Origin: Hydrangea macrophylla
Taxonomy: Eukaryota > Streptophyta > Magnoliopsida > Cornales > Hydrangeaceae
NCBI GenBank assembly: GCA_033977485.1
Contig: CM066994.1
Span: forward strand, 41,627,155-41,691,154
Direction: 5' to 3'
DNA: 64,000 nt
Positions 22,798-34,475 of this stretch are shown here, piece after piece (the first letter of the stretch is position 1; every line of letters begins with the position of its first letter). The position numbers and the translations under genes are program-made. The notes under the pieces were generated by a model. That model ran no database searches. It was not told the DNA's origin and was given only the letters and a program-made list of their open reading frames with translations.

Positions 22798-23614
22798 ACT
22801 CTCCCCTCCAAAAAGGAAGTTTGTCCCCAAACTTTACCTCATACGTCGAACAGGTACGGATACTCATTCCGTATGTCTTCCTCATTTTCCCACGTAGCCT
22901 CTTCCATTGTATGACTACGCCATAGCACTTTCACCATTGGAATGGTTTTAGTTCTCAACACTTGTTCTTTGCGATCTAGGATCTCTACAGGATGTTAAAC
23001 ATAAGTCAAGTCTCTCTGAATCTGCAATGGTTCAGGTACAATGATCTTACTCGTGTCAGTCATACATCGTCTCAACATCGATACGTGAAATACGTTATGT
23101 ACATGTTCCAACTCTGATGACAAGGCTAATCGATAAGCCACTGGACCAACCCTCTCTAGGATCTCAAAAGGTCCTATGAATCTCGGATTGAGCTTTCCCC
23201 TCTTTCCAAATCGGACAATGCCTTTTGAAGGCGATACTCGCAAATATACAAAATCTCCAACTTCAAAATTCATCGGTCGTCGTTTAGAGTCCGCATAACT
23301 CTTATATCGGCTCTGAGCTACTTTGAGTCGCTCTTGAATCAACTTCACTTTCTCAGTAGTCACCTGTATTAACTCAGGTCCTAATAACTTCCTTTCTCCA
23401 ACCTCGGTCCAACAAATTGGTGATCGACATTTACGTCCATACAAAGCTTTATATGGTGCCATACCGATACTTGACTGAAATCCGTTGTTGTACGCAAATT
23501 CAATTAATGGTAAGTGATGTTCCCAATCATTCCCAAAGTCTAAGACACACAATCTCAACATATCTTCCAAGGTCTGAATCATACGCTCTGACTGTCCATC
23601 GGTCTGAGGATTTC
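22798..23614 (-). pseudogene. Tandem partial unit: pol 3' end upstream of the M 5' LTR
   Basis: Directly adjoining the outer end of the M 5' LTR, the minus strand carries a polypurine tract and then integrase and chromodomain-like coding sequence (HPQTDGQSERM through the tail), nearly identical to 15904-16720. One stop interrupts it near 22995. At about 23612 it joins the plus-strand copy P. The order pol-LTR-gag-pol-LTR is what recombination between element copies produces, not a simple insertion. Confidence 0.85.
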
Positions 23615-23714
23615 GATGGTAAAAGTATTGTGGCGTAGTCACACGGTGGAAAAGGCTATGTGGGAAAGTGAGGAAGACATGAAGAATGAGTATCCGTACT
23701 TATTCGATGCATGA
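23612..23714 (+). pseudogene. C-terminal end of pol, copy P
   Basis: The plus strand encodes SMVKVLWRSHTVEKAMW and ends in NEYPYLFDA with a TGA, matching the last residues of element M integrase. It is followed by a polypurine tract (about 23739-23755) and an LTR in plus orientation. Between this piece and the integrase fragment at 13567-13771 about 260 residues of copy P are missing. Confidence 0.8.
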
Positions 23715-23755
23715 GGTAAAGTTTGGGGACAAACTTCCTTTTTGGAGGGGAGAGT

Positions 23756-25837
23756 TGTCACACCCATTCCAGAAAATTTATGATTTTGAAAATGCATCAT
23801 TTGAGATTTTTGAAATTATTAATGTTATTAATAATTTGAGTTGAGGTTGACTGTGGATCAAGGGTAAAGTGTCAGTGAGGACACGGGAACATGGTAGTTC
23901 ATATGGCATGAGTATGAGTAAATGGCATTTATATGATTTAAATGTTATTTGACTTATATGGTATTTTGTGAATAGTGAATTATACCTGTGTAGTATAATT
24001 TCTGGTATTTTCAGTATTGTTTGTTAACATTTTGATAACTGTGGTGAGAACGTGAGTGATACGTTAATTAAAAAGTTAGGTTGTGTAGAGATTCCACAGA
24101 ATATAGTTTTCGGACGTTATTTTTGGACCAAACGAAACCTAGTCGAAAACTTTTAAAATTTATAGTTTTCACTCGTAAAGTTATAAAATGGACGTGTGCG
24201 AAGTTTCATGGGTTAATTAGAAGTTTGAGGAACTCGTGGGGAGGTAAACGCAATTCCTGAAGAGTTTTTCTATAAATAGGTGGGGGGTGAGATTTCATTC
24301 TCATCCAAACTCACAAATATCTAGAGAGAGGAGAGAGAGGAGATTTGGTTGCCACGAGCTTGCAGGCGACATACGACGACCTTCCGTCCGTCAGATTTTC
24401 TCCAGATTTCATATTTAAACTCGTGGAGATAAGATCTACGTTTTGATCCTACTTAGGCCGTGTTTGGCCAATTTTTGTAAAAATCTTAGAGACTTTTGGG
24501 AAAAACAGGTATAAACTTGTAGGAATTTTCTCAAATTCGAAATTCGACGATTATTTGACCTCCTAGTCGATCCTTCAAAGTTTGAGGGAAATCGCACGAG
24601 GTATGAAGTTCTAACTTGTGAAATATAGAGAAATACATGTTTTATATTTTGACGACGAAATTGAGATCCGGGCAAAATCTATGTGTTAATTGTAGGCTTA
24701 TTAATTATGCACGCGCTAAATTGTGAAAAACATGTCTAAATTTACACGAGCACGTTGAGTTGTCTATGTGGGTCAAAGGGGAGTCTCATACAAATTCATG
24801 CCGGAGTAAGCTTCTCGATGTTTGAGAATTTGAGTAGCGACGGCTACTGTGCATGGTTGTAGGCTTGGACTTGCCATGGCACTTGTGGGGATGTAATGGT
24901 TGTAGGCTTGGACTTGCCATTGACATCGCGGTTTAAGGCTTGGACTTGCCGCTACCGGATGAATGCGTATTTTTCTCCCTAGAGACTATTGATATGATTT
25001 ATGAGATTAAAGCATGTTTTGTTATATATTGCACATGTTAGACTTGTACGCTCAGCATATAGCTGAGCAGTGGAGATGTACTCCATTGCAAGTAAAAAGA
25101 AAGACAAGAGAAAGCATGAGGAGTGAGGCCGTGGAATGCCGGGGAATCAATTGTTTATATTTTTGTTCTACTCCAAACTTGTAATAATAACCTTGAATTC
25201 GTAGTATGCTGTAATAGAATCTGAACTTAGATTTAGTACTTGTAATCCCTAGTTAACGCTCTTGTATTTATGTTTTGAATGATGGAATAGAGTGGCTATA
25301 TGTTGGTTTGGAATTGGAAGAACCTTGAGTGGGAAAGCTGCAGTTTTGGGTTTTGCTGATAGAAATCAGTCGACTGGTTTTTGATCCAGTCGACTGGATC
25401 GCTGTGTTGAATTGGTTACTGCTTTGTTTCGTCTGAGGTTCAGTCGACTGAGTTGAGAAAGCAGTCGACTGGATGGAGCCCCAGGCCATGACATTCTGCT
25501 GGATTAGGGTACCAGTCGACTGGACATTTTCATTCGACTGAAAATTTTAGGCACCAGTCGACTGGGTCCCCGACACAGTCGACTGGATGGGCTGTTATAT
25601 TTTGAAACCTCTCTGTTTGAGATCACCAGTCGACCAGACCCTGCGATCAATCGACTGGACCTCTGTTTTCAAAACTATTTTCTTTTGATCGGATTCAATT
25701 GGCCAAAACGTTTTACAACTTTGATTTTAGTGGATTTTAATAATATTTTCCGCTGCTTTTGACTTTAATGGAAATGGATAAGCCTTGATGGCGTGCCACG
25801 TGTCCTATTTTCACGCGTAGTGGGATGGGTCGTGACA
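23756..25837 (+). mobile_element. 3' LTR of copy P
   Basis: 2,082 bp from TGTCACACCC to GGGTCGTGACA, plus orientation. It is clearly homologous to the M LTRs but more diverged. A CAGTCGACTG array lies at about 25367-25660. The TATAAATAGG at about 24270-24280, near the CTCATCCAAACTCAC block shared with M, is a plausible core promoter. Position relative to the pol end shows it is a 3' LTR. Confidence 0.85.
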
Positions 25838-26719
25838 CATATATTTAGAATTGTGCACTCATCATATAGCTGAGAAGTGGAGCTTTACTCCATTGCAGCT
25901 AATAAGAAGAGAGGAAAGAATAAACGCAATGAGTGAGACCGAGGGGACGATGGGAGCACACTTGTTGATGTTTTGCTTTCCTTTTTATATATTGTAATAA
26001 GAACTTGGGGGTTTTGACATATGTTATAATTCGATCTTGGAAGGATTTGTAGTTGTTGAGATCTGTTGTAAAAATTCTATAATTAGGTATTGGATCATTG
26101 TATTATAATTGTGAATGGTTTGGACATGGGTTGGAGAACATAGTATGGAATTCTGCAGAACACTTGGTAAGCTGATAGAGAACAGTCAACTGGTTTTGAT
26201 ACAGTCGATTGGACCCCTATTTTGAACTAAACACTGCTTTAATATGTTGGGAACTAGTCGAATGGGTCCCCGACGCAGCCGACTGGTTTGTTGGATTGAA
26301 AATGTTAGGTTTCATTCTGCGATAGGGACAGTCGACTGGGTAAAGGATCACAGTCGACTGGGTTGTATTTTAAAAATGGAAAATATTGGGTCAGTCGATT
26401 GGGAGGCACCAGTCGACTGAATTAAGTTTTGAGGCCATAGTCGTCTGGGTCCCTGATACAGTCGACTGGTTTGGGGCCTAAGATCTCAACTCTCTGCATC
26501 TTGCATTTCTAGTTGACCGAACCTATGATCAGTCAACTAGATTGCTATTTTCAATCAAACTGTTTCTTAAAGTGTTTTCAAATGCACCAAACTTTTATAA
26601 CTCCAATTTTCATGGTTTTTACTTATGTGTTCCGCTGCTATTTACTTTAATGGAATTGGTTGAGCCTTGGTGGCGTGCCACGTATCCTATTTTCGCACGT
26701 AGTGGGATGGGTTGTGACA
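25838..26719 (+). mobile_element. Older truncated LTR of the same family
   Basis: Homologous to the last 0.8 kb of the P LTR: TCATATAGCTGAG, the CAGTCGACTG-type array at about 26185-26475, and an end in GGGATGGGTTGTGACA. Many copies of the motif have become CAGTCGATTG or CAGTCAACTG, as expected from CpG decay, so this copy is older. Its 5' part is missing. It abuts a Copia fragment at 26720. Confidence 0.75.
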
Positions 26720-27313
26720 AATCTCACTGGATTCTGTGATGCAAACTGGGGAGCATGTCCAGATTCTAGGAGATCCATTACAGTGTTTTTTTTTTGGGTG
26801 ATTCCTTAATTTCATGAAAGTTAAAGAAACAACAAACTGTCTCCAGATCCTCTGTTGGGGCTGAATACAGAGCCATGGTAGCCTCAGTTTGTGAGATTGT
26901 TGGCTCTTGAGCATCCTTAAGGATTTCAACATCTCTCATCCTCTTCAAGCTCTATTATTTTGTTACAGTCAAGCCGTTCTCCATATAGCTTCCAATCCAG
27001 TCTTTCATGAAAGAACCAAACATGTAGAAATAGATTGTCATCTGATTCGAGATAAAATCCAAGAGGAAGTTCTCAAAATATTCCATGTTTCTTCCAATCA
27101 TCAGCTAGCCGACATTTTTACAAAACCATTGGGCCATGAACAATTCAAGTTTCTGATCGGAAAGATGGGCGTTCACAACATTCATGCTCCATCTCAAGGG
27201 GGCCTATTAAATACCTTGTGTATTATTAGGAAAGTTGTTGAAAAGTAGTTGGGTCTAAGTCAAGAGACTGTTATAGTGCAGTGTACAATATCTTAATTTT
27301 CGACTTTTGATTT
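26720..27313 (+). pseudogene. Copia RNase H and LTR remnant, left part
   Basis: Plus strand in broken frames: [42 protein letters not shown], then [23 protein letters not shown] and [10 protein letters not shown] ... [15 protein letters not shown], the characteristic end of a Copia polyprotein. A polypurine-like AAGGGGG follows at 27196-27202, and the presumed LTR begins near 27204. The LTR is interrupted by the Tat element at 27314 and resumes at 46624. Stops and frameshifts make it non-functional. RT and earlier domains are absent. Confidence 0.8.
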
Positions 27314-28425
27314 TGTTTGCTATGTAATTTGCGCGGGCGTGCCAGAACCAATGGTGGTTCGGTGTGTGTATGTGTACGTGCAAACTAATTTCCTATACGC
27401 TTGTGTGAGTGATACACAAGGCTTTATGATCTGACTTCTAACGGGTGATTGTGTGTAGTGAGTAGGAAGGTACCCTCACTGAAAGTCCTTTAGCAGTACT
27501 GAAGCGCACAAGCTAAAAAGTATCAAAGTTTAACAGGTAAACAAAATCACAAACGGTTTAATAAAACAGATTTCATTAAATGTTTGGAAAGACTAAACAA
27601 ATCTTAAGAACACCAGAAAAAGCTGAATATTCAAAAGAACAAAAAGAGAAATAACAAAAGGACAGACCTAATTGCTATTAAAGGTTGAAAAAACAGACTA
27701 TAAACACTTTGAATGCTTCGAATATGCTGAATACTCTGAATGCTGTGTGTGCTGTTTCGAGAGAGACGCGGAGTCCTTTGCTTGGATGGCCTGCCTCTTA
27801 TTTATAGCGGCCGTATACATCTTCTACTTGGACAGTGATTCCTTACCTTGCGCCCCACGCTGCTTAATTGATTGGCTAATTGAAGTCCTTCCTTATCTAT
27901 GACTCAATTAAATCAATCCCTTCAATTTAGGAATCAGACGCATTAATCCAGCTGGCAAGGAACAGATCCTTTCCTAAACAGACTCTTGTTTCTAAAACTT
28001 CTCAGAGTTGACCATCCTGCCAGCTGTGGATTAGCACCGCCTTTCCTTCAGTCTATCGGCCTTGTCACTGCTTCTCCTGGATGAATCGGGCTCTATTGTT
28101 TCCATGCCCGATTATCTTTCTTCAACCGCCCATAGCCAATCGGACTATTACTCTTCTCTATCATTGCGTGGTGTCCGATTTCGCTTCCTACCACTGCTTT
28201 CCACCATCGGGCTCTCAACATGCTAGGTTATGTCTCCCCAAAGCTCGATAAACCTTACCACAATCCCATATCCCATCGGGCTCTAATTGTCACACCTACC
28301 GGCCTTGATCCAATCATTGGTCTTACGTCTGCACTTGAGCCCGATAAGTTATTCACTCCTTAGCCCGGCCTCTCCTCCAACATAACTCGGACTCAAAACC
28401 CATTGACGGTTTTTGGGTGCAAACA
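27314..28425 (-). repeat. 3' LTR of the Tat element
   Basis: 1,112 bp, preceded on the minus strand by the polypurine tract at 28429-28439. By eye it differs from the 5' LTR at about 13 positions, mostly transitions. Confidence 0.92.
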
Positions 28426-28428
28426 ATT

Positions 28429-28439
28429 GCCCCCCAAAA
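28429..28439 (-). other. Polypurine tract of the Tat element
   Basis: On the minus strand TTTTGGGGGGC lies three bases upstream of the 3' LTR start. It marks the plus-strand priming site. Confidence 0.75.
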
Positions 28440-28583
28440 GGTCATATCAAACGTCCCGCCTTGATTGATGTGACATTTTGAATTTTAAACTGGCCACGCG
28501 TCAAGCATGCAGCAACTGTCAGATTATGGAGAATCCCACCAGTCACTTTCCATTTAATGCGTCATGATTACAGCCTTGTGGTT

Positions 28584-28591
28584 TTTAAATA
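28584..28591 (+). promoter_or_regulatory. TATA-like box of the antisense gene
   Basis: TTTAAATA in the context GGTTTTTAAATAGCCC lies about 115 bp upstream of the presumed ATG at 28706, followed by CT-rich leader sequence. It is internal to the element and outside the LTR, so the antisense gene would have its own promoter. Inferred from position and sequence only. Confidence 0.5.
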
Positions 28592-28705
28592 GCCCTTCTC
28601 TCAAGACCCTTCACGCATTTGCATTCTCACGCTCTCTCTACCGTTCCAACAAAACAGTACTCCTCTCTAAACCTCCATTCTTTCCGGCGACTCTTCTGTG
28701 CAGAC

Positions 28706-31331
28706 ATGGCTCCTAAAACTGCTCCAACCACCACCAAAGGCAAGAAAACCTTTATCGATGCTCCTCCACCACAAAACCGATGCAGGGAGGTTAGGGCTTT
28801 GGCCAAAGCTCACGCCGCTGACATCTCCACAGAGTACGTTACCCCCTACAGCTCCTCCGATGGTTCTCCCGTTGCACCAGGCTTGGGAGCGGCGTTTCTC
28901 GGCCACCCTCCGGCGGCTTTTCTTCCATTTTCCCCCCGGTTGAGAATGAAGCATTCCTCCAAGTCCCTGCCCACTGGGGCAAAGTCCAAAGTGCTAACCA
29001 GCCAATTCGGGGATGGCCGACCCCTGCCGCAGACTGGGACAAATGGGTTACCAGGGTTTCGACCTCTAAGGCCGGTGTTTGGAAACAAACGGGCATTTAC
29101 GATGCAATACTGCTCAGTCGGTCTCGAATTGAGATAGACCGACCTCTTCTCCTGTCAGCCTTACTATTCTGGTCTTCTTCTTGCAACGGCTTCCTATTCC
29201 GTTGCGGACCAATGGCTCCCACCATCAAAGATATCAGTTATCTACTCGGCCTTCGTCCTCATGGACAAGAAATCATTCCCGGGCTTGACGTTGGGACGGC
29301 CAACTTTGCCTACCCCCAACAAGAAATTATCAGGGATAGGGCCGTTTCACATAGGCCGATTACAGCCTTTGGAGGCTTTCTGACTGCCTGCATCGGGGCA
29401 GACGATACTGAGGTGTCCGATGCAGAACACACCGCTTTCCTCATCTATTGGCTCAATAAATATCTCTTCTGCTCGGCCAGCCAGGCCATTACTAAAGAGT
29501 ATAAAACCTTGGCCCTGGCTCTTGCATCAGGACAACCCTTGGCCATGGCTACACTGGTTTGGGCGCACCTTGTCCGAGGCATCACAGATTTTGTCCATTC
29601 GGGCTTTGGTGCTGGTGGGAGTCCGGTGTGGATTCTCCAACTCTGGCTCCACTCCTATTTCCCAGAGTTTCAACCCACTATCTGTCAAGTGGCCGACGTC
29701 CCCATCACTGCTGTCCAGTTTATGGACGTAACTCCTTCTTCCTACTCCTTCGAGGAGTGTTTCACTTTCTTTTATCAAAGCTGCACCCCTCGGGATGTGA
29801 ACCTCTTCACTCCTTTCTTTTCTCTTCAATTTTCTCTTTTTCTTCAACTTTCTAATAATCCTTCCAATTGGGGTTCGGGCACCCAATCCACCTATAATGA
29901 AATCTTCTCTAGCTACTTAGTAGCTAGAGACATTATCTTTAGCCCGAGCATTCTATCGGCCAAGACGCAAGCAAGTAGCCAAGAGACCGGCCAGAAAGCC
30001 AGCTCCGGGCAAGGGTTCTCAGAAGAAACAAAAAACAACACTGGCCTCTACCCAGGTTAGACTTTACCATCTTCTAACAGCTACGCCCGATTCTGTCTGT
30101 TTGGTTCTAATCCTCTATTTTTTCTTTCTTTTTAGCTCGTTGATGAAGACTCAGGAGAGGATCAACTCCCTGCCCCAACTCAGACTCTACCCCCAACTCT
30201 TCCTGCATCACCGACGTCCGCAGCGGCCTTTCTGGAATGGGTAGCCGTGCGCGTGATGCCTCTCCACATCGTGCCTCCCCTAACTCCTTCAAGCGGAGAT
30301 GAAGACCTTGCTGCTTCCGTTCAAGCTCATGAGCAAGTCGTCCTCTCTTCTAGTACTGAGGACATGGCCGATGCTGGAGTTACTATAGGCACAGTTGGGG
30401 AAGAAGTGGATCAGGCTGTCCCCCCTGAAGTTGGAAATCTCATCGGGCAAGGGGAACCTCCTGCAGCCACCGGCTCTCCTGTTGATACAATAATGGAACC
30501 GGTTGTGACCGAGGAAATTATTCCTGAAGAGTTTGCCACTCCAGCTGGTGTTGATAATCCGGGCACAGTCCCAGAGGCCGAAGTTTTGCAAACGACAGCG
30601 GCCTCAATAAATGCAGGGGAAGAGACCGGCCACGTTTCTGCCTCTCTGGGTGCTCAATCTTCTTCTCAACCGACTTCTTCGCAACCCAGTGAGGCCGATG
30701 TTCGCGAAGCAATTTCAGCCTCGCTTGGTCCTCACACTCAGGTATTGAAGAGTACTTTAGTGTACTTTTCCCTTCCCCTTCATAAATATTTACACATCTA
30801 ACTGCTTACTTTCCTTGAACAGGCCGATCCCCTAGGTCCAGAGCCACACATTCCCTTCAATGACTTCTTCACCGGCCTGGATCTAGCCGCTTTTGACCTT
30901 GGCCCTCTTGAGCCCGATGCTGTCTCACCTTCACGCCTCCAACAGGCTAAGGACCTCCTCTTCGGCCTTGCTGACCAGGAGCTTTCTAACCTTCCTGCTG
31001 CTGCTGATGTTGACGCGGCCTTGAACACCCTGATGGCCGATTCCTCACTTTCAGACGGGCAGCGGTCCTTACTCCATGAGATACAGGAAAGACTCCCCAG
31101 TGCCCGTCTTGTGGATCGATCAACCTTGAAGATTCAGGCTGATGCAGAGCTTTACCTAGGCTCGCGGCAGAAGGCCTTGAAGTTTCTAGAGGGGGCCAAG
31201 GTTAAGTTTGAGGCGGGGAAGGCTTCTCGGGCTCAAATGCTTGCAAGGGACTCTTGGCTGCAGACCCGTATCGCTGCACTAAAAGCTCAGCTCGCCCAAT
31301 GTGAGGCCGAGGTTGTTACCAACAACGCCTC
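28706..31331 (+). pseudogene. Antisense gene of the Tat element: plant-mobile-domain-like protein, exons 1-3
   Basis: Starts MAPKTAPTTTKGKK. From about 28940 the frame reading VENEAFLQVPAHWG ... NGFLFRCGPMAPTIKD..ISYLLGLRPHG resembles the plant mobile domain of host PMD/MAIN proteins and of transposon-borne relatives. A basic stretch (RPRRKQVAKRPARKPAPGK) follows just before a splice donor. Introns are 30056-30135 and 30742-30822 (80 and 81 bp, GT-AG, pyrimidine-rich acceptors, phase 0). Exon 2 is acidic and Ser/Thr-rich; exon 3 is Ala/Leu-rich and probably coiled coil. Two opposite frameshifts interrupt exon 1 (between about 28830-28935 and 29918-29955). The gene is then cut at 31332 by the Athila-like element and resumes by 37955. 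Lineage relatives are known to carry antisense extra ORFs here; the protein's role is unknown. Confidence 0.75.
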
Positions 31332-32855
31332 TGACACGACTAAATAGTTGTGCGCTCTTGTGCAACACCCAAGTGTAGGTGATTGTGCAAGTAATACTGG
31401 ATAAGTCCAGGTCGATCCCACAGGGAAGGAATAGGAAGAAAATATACTAAGTTACAACCTAAAGAAAAGAAAATAAAAACGAAGGATTGGAGGTTCTAAT
31501 GAATCCTAATTAATTAAATCAAACTAAATATTAAACTAAACATATAGAAACATAACTAATTAAATTAATAAACTAACGGTGTTGGAAACACGTGAATCCA
31601 CATCAATCCTAACCATCTACCATGCATATTCATTAACGCTCTATGGAGTACATCCCTTTTCAGTATTCCGTATTTTTCTAAAGATAAAGAATCAATAGCC
31701 CTTTCATGACCGGGACTACCTCATCACAGTTGATTTAAAATACTTGGAAGACGGTTTAAAACAATGGTAATTACTTGCACTCTAAATGGTGTTAGCATTC
31801 AAAGTGGTTTTCAAAAGTCATTGAAGAAAAGGCCTTAAGGCTTTAAGTTCTAAAAACTGTTGTGACAAACTGAGCTTATTGGGACAATTTGATGACAGAT
31901 TTCTAAAACAGAAAGTCATGGAATACTTAAAAGAATCATCTCAAGATTTAACATGTTCGATCGATCGAAGCGCTCTCGATCGATCGGACAGTCTCATCCT
32001 TCAATCGATCGAAGTGCCTTCGATCGCTTGACTATCCCTGGTTCGATCGATCGAAATACCTTCGATCGATCGAGCCCAAGGTTCTAAAGATTGCATGGCA
32101 GAGGCTAATAATCAATGTTTCATCACATATTCCCAACGTCTAAACTACGGAAACATGAATAAACAAGTACAGAAATAGTAAAACATAGCGATCATAGTAA
32201 CTAAAGTAATAAACAATGAAATAAAGAAAATGGATGAAAAAACCTGTGATAATATGAAAATAACTTGAAACAAACTTGAAATAAACATCAATCTTCAATA
32301 ATCTTGAGTAAAACAATGAAAGAGGAGGAAGAAAACATAAATCTAACCTAATCTACACCTAATCTAACCCTAAAACTACCCTAAAACTGCTGTTTTCTGC
32401 GTTCTGGAGCGTCCTCTCTTCGTCTGGCGTCAAAACGACGTATATATAGGGTTCCCGCAGAGTTTACGCAACTTTTGGATGATTAAAAAGTTCGATCGAT
32501 CGAGCTTAGTTCGATCGATCTAAGGTTTGATCGATTGAACTCTTCTTCAATCGCTTGAACTCTCTGATTTTGACAGCTCTGCGCACCGATGGGAGAATGG
32601 CCATAACTTTTCACTCGGACCTCGGATCGACCTCCCGTTTGCGGCCACGCGACCGTAACTCAAAGATCTACATTTTATATCTCTGGGAAAATCTTCCAAA
32701 TCTGAACTCTTCATTGCCTAAATTGGCGTTTTCTCAGCTGCTTCTGCTATTCTCTTCACCAGAATCACTTTCTATGCAATGTTTGCTTTCCATGACCTGT
32801 AAAATAGTGTAAAAACACATGTTTGAGTCTCAACATCATAAAAAACACTTGATCA
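31332..32855 (-). repeat. 3' LTR of the Athila-like element
   Basis: Contains clusters of TCGATCGATCGA-type palindromes at about 31954-32071 and 32492-32560. The TATATATAGG at 32441-32450 is a candidate core promoter sequence. Confidence 0.85.
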
Positions 32856-34475
32856 TAGCAATACAACACACATATTATAGTTAATCTACTATCAAAGTCA
32901 TTAGAATGTTCCATACCTATTAATCTTCAAGTGTGTGTGTGAATGGACAACCAAAATACAAAACTTTAATTTCAAAGCTTGCATAACCTAAGACACTATC
33001 AAGACGTTCATTTTGACTCGACTCTCACCAGGATTACACTCTCAAGATGAAATCACTCCGAATTAAGTGTAATAATTATCACTCATGATATGGAAGCTTT
33101 AAAGAGTAAATGTAAATGGAATCTAATGCTTCTCATATCTAAATTGAAAAACGGACATTTTATAGTGCACAAAGTCTCATGAAAGGATACTTTTCACTAG
33201 AAGAGCGAGATACCGTGGATAACTCTCTCATTACCTTAACTTCAAATCCAATTTACTTAAAATCATCAGGACTTTGAAAAAGAGGTGTTAGATTAAGAAG
33301 AAAAAAGGCTCGTGATATTCAATTGGGTTAAAGGATGTGATTGGAATGTCTACTATAACTTTTCAAACTTCCCACATCTCCAATCTCTCTCTTCTTCTTT
33401 TCTTTTATTTATTTTTGTCACACTCTTCTTTTCATTCCTTTTTTTTTCTTTTGTAACAACCATTGGCATTTTTTTTTCTTTTTCTTCTCATGCTTTTCTT
33501 TCATTTTTTTTCATCATTTTTTTCTTTGCCAACTTTCCCTTATTCACACTAACATACTTCTTGTTAACGCAACACATCCCAATCACACCTAAATAAAGAA
33601 AAGAACTCAAACTCGTAATATGGAGTTAGGTTTAGATTTAAGGAATTGTATAGACAAGGCGATTATGATAAGCTCAAGAGGTGAAGTAAAGGAATAGAAT
33701 AATAGTAGGCCAAGGCTGTATTATATATGTATGGTCAAAAGATGGCCTAAATCATATTCTAAGTTCATAGGATTATTCATTTCAGTAAATTCAAGAGCTC
33801 TAAAGTTGGTAAATCCTGAACGTTCTCTTCTAGTGATCAGTCAAAATGAAGAAGAAAATGAGACTTTCAACGAATTAATACGCTTTTCAAAAAGTAAGAG
33901 TAATTTTATAAAACCCTCAAAAACAAAGAATGGCACAAAAGCTCACTTGGGTTATTAGTCTCCACTACAGTCTTTCAAGAAACTTAAACTATGCTTACTA
34001 ATCCATTTTAGCTAAGTACAAGGTTGTCACAACGTGCTCAAAGTTGTTTGAAGATTAAAAAGCATAAAATATACTATAACTAAGATAGTAAACAAACTAC
34101 CATAGTGTATCACATACTAATAACATATAGAAAATAACACTAATGCATCATAACTGACTACATTAACTATGAGAGAAATACAAGAACCATTAAAAATTTC
34201 AAAATTTTTGCAATTTTGATTTACTGAGTCATGTTGCTAAGCAGGTATATTGACACGAAACCATAAAAAGAAATAAACGAGGCATGCAATGACTCACTCC
34301 CCCCCAACTAAAACTAAACATTGTCCCCAATGTTCTAAACTATGCACATGGACATGTAAAGTAAAGCGAGAGAAGGAAGGATGTTACCTCGAGGCGTTTA
34401 TAATCCAGATTTTTTTTTTCAAGTTACCTACAAAATCATTAGTAGCAACAAGGAAAACTAGAGAATATAATACAA
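32856..34475. other. Non-coding 3' internal part of the Athila-like element
   Basis: About 1.6 kb between the ORF stop and the 3' LTR, without a conserved coding region. A T-rich block lies at 33370-33540. A purine tract (GGGGGGGAGTGAGTC on the minus strand, around 34290-34304) near TTTAGTTTTAGTTGG is characteristic of the post-ORF region in such elements. Confidence 0.55.

Noticed and set aside
27672..27902. 76-codon frame in the Tat LTRs (also at 45870-46100)
   Set aside because: Cys- and Tyr-rich without known similarity and plus-oriented against the element. It lies in LTR sequence and is duplicated with it.
28667..29096. Minus-strand frames opposite the antisense Tat gene
   Set aside because: They are shadows of the plus-strand PMD-like coding region with no conserved motif.
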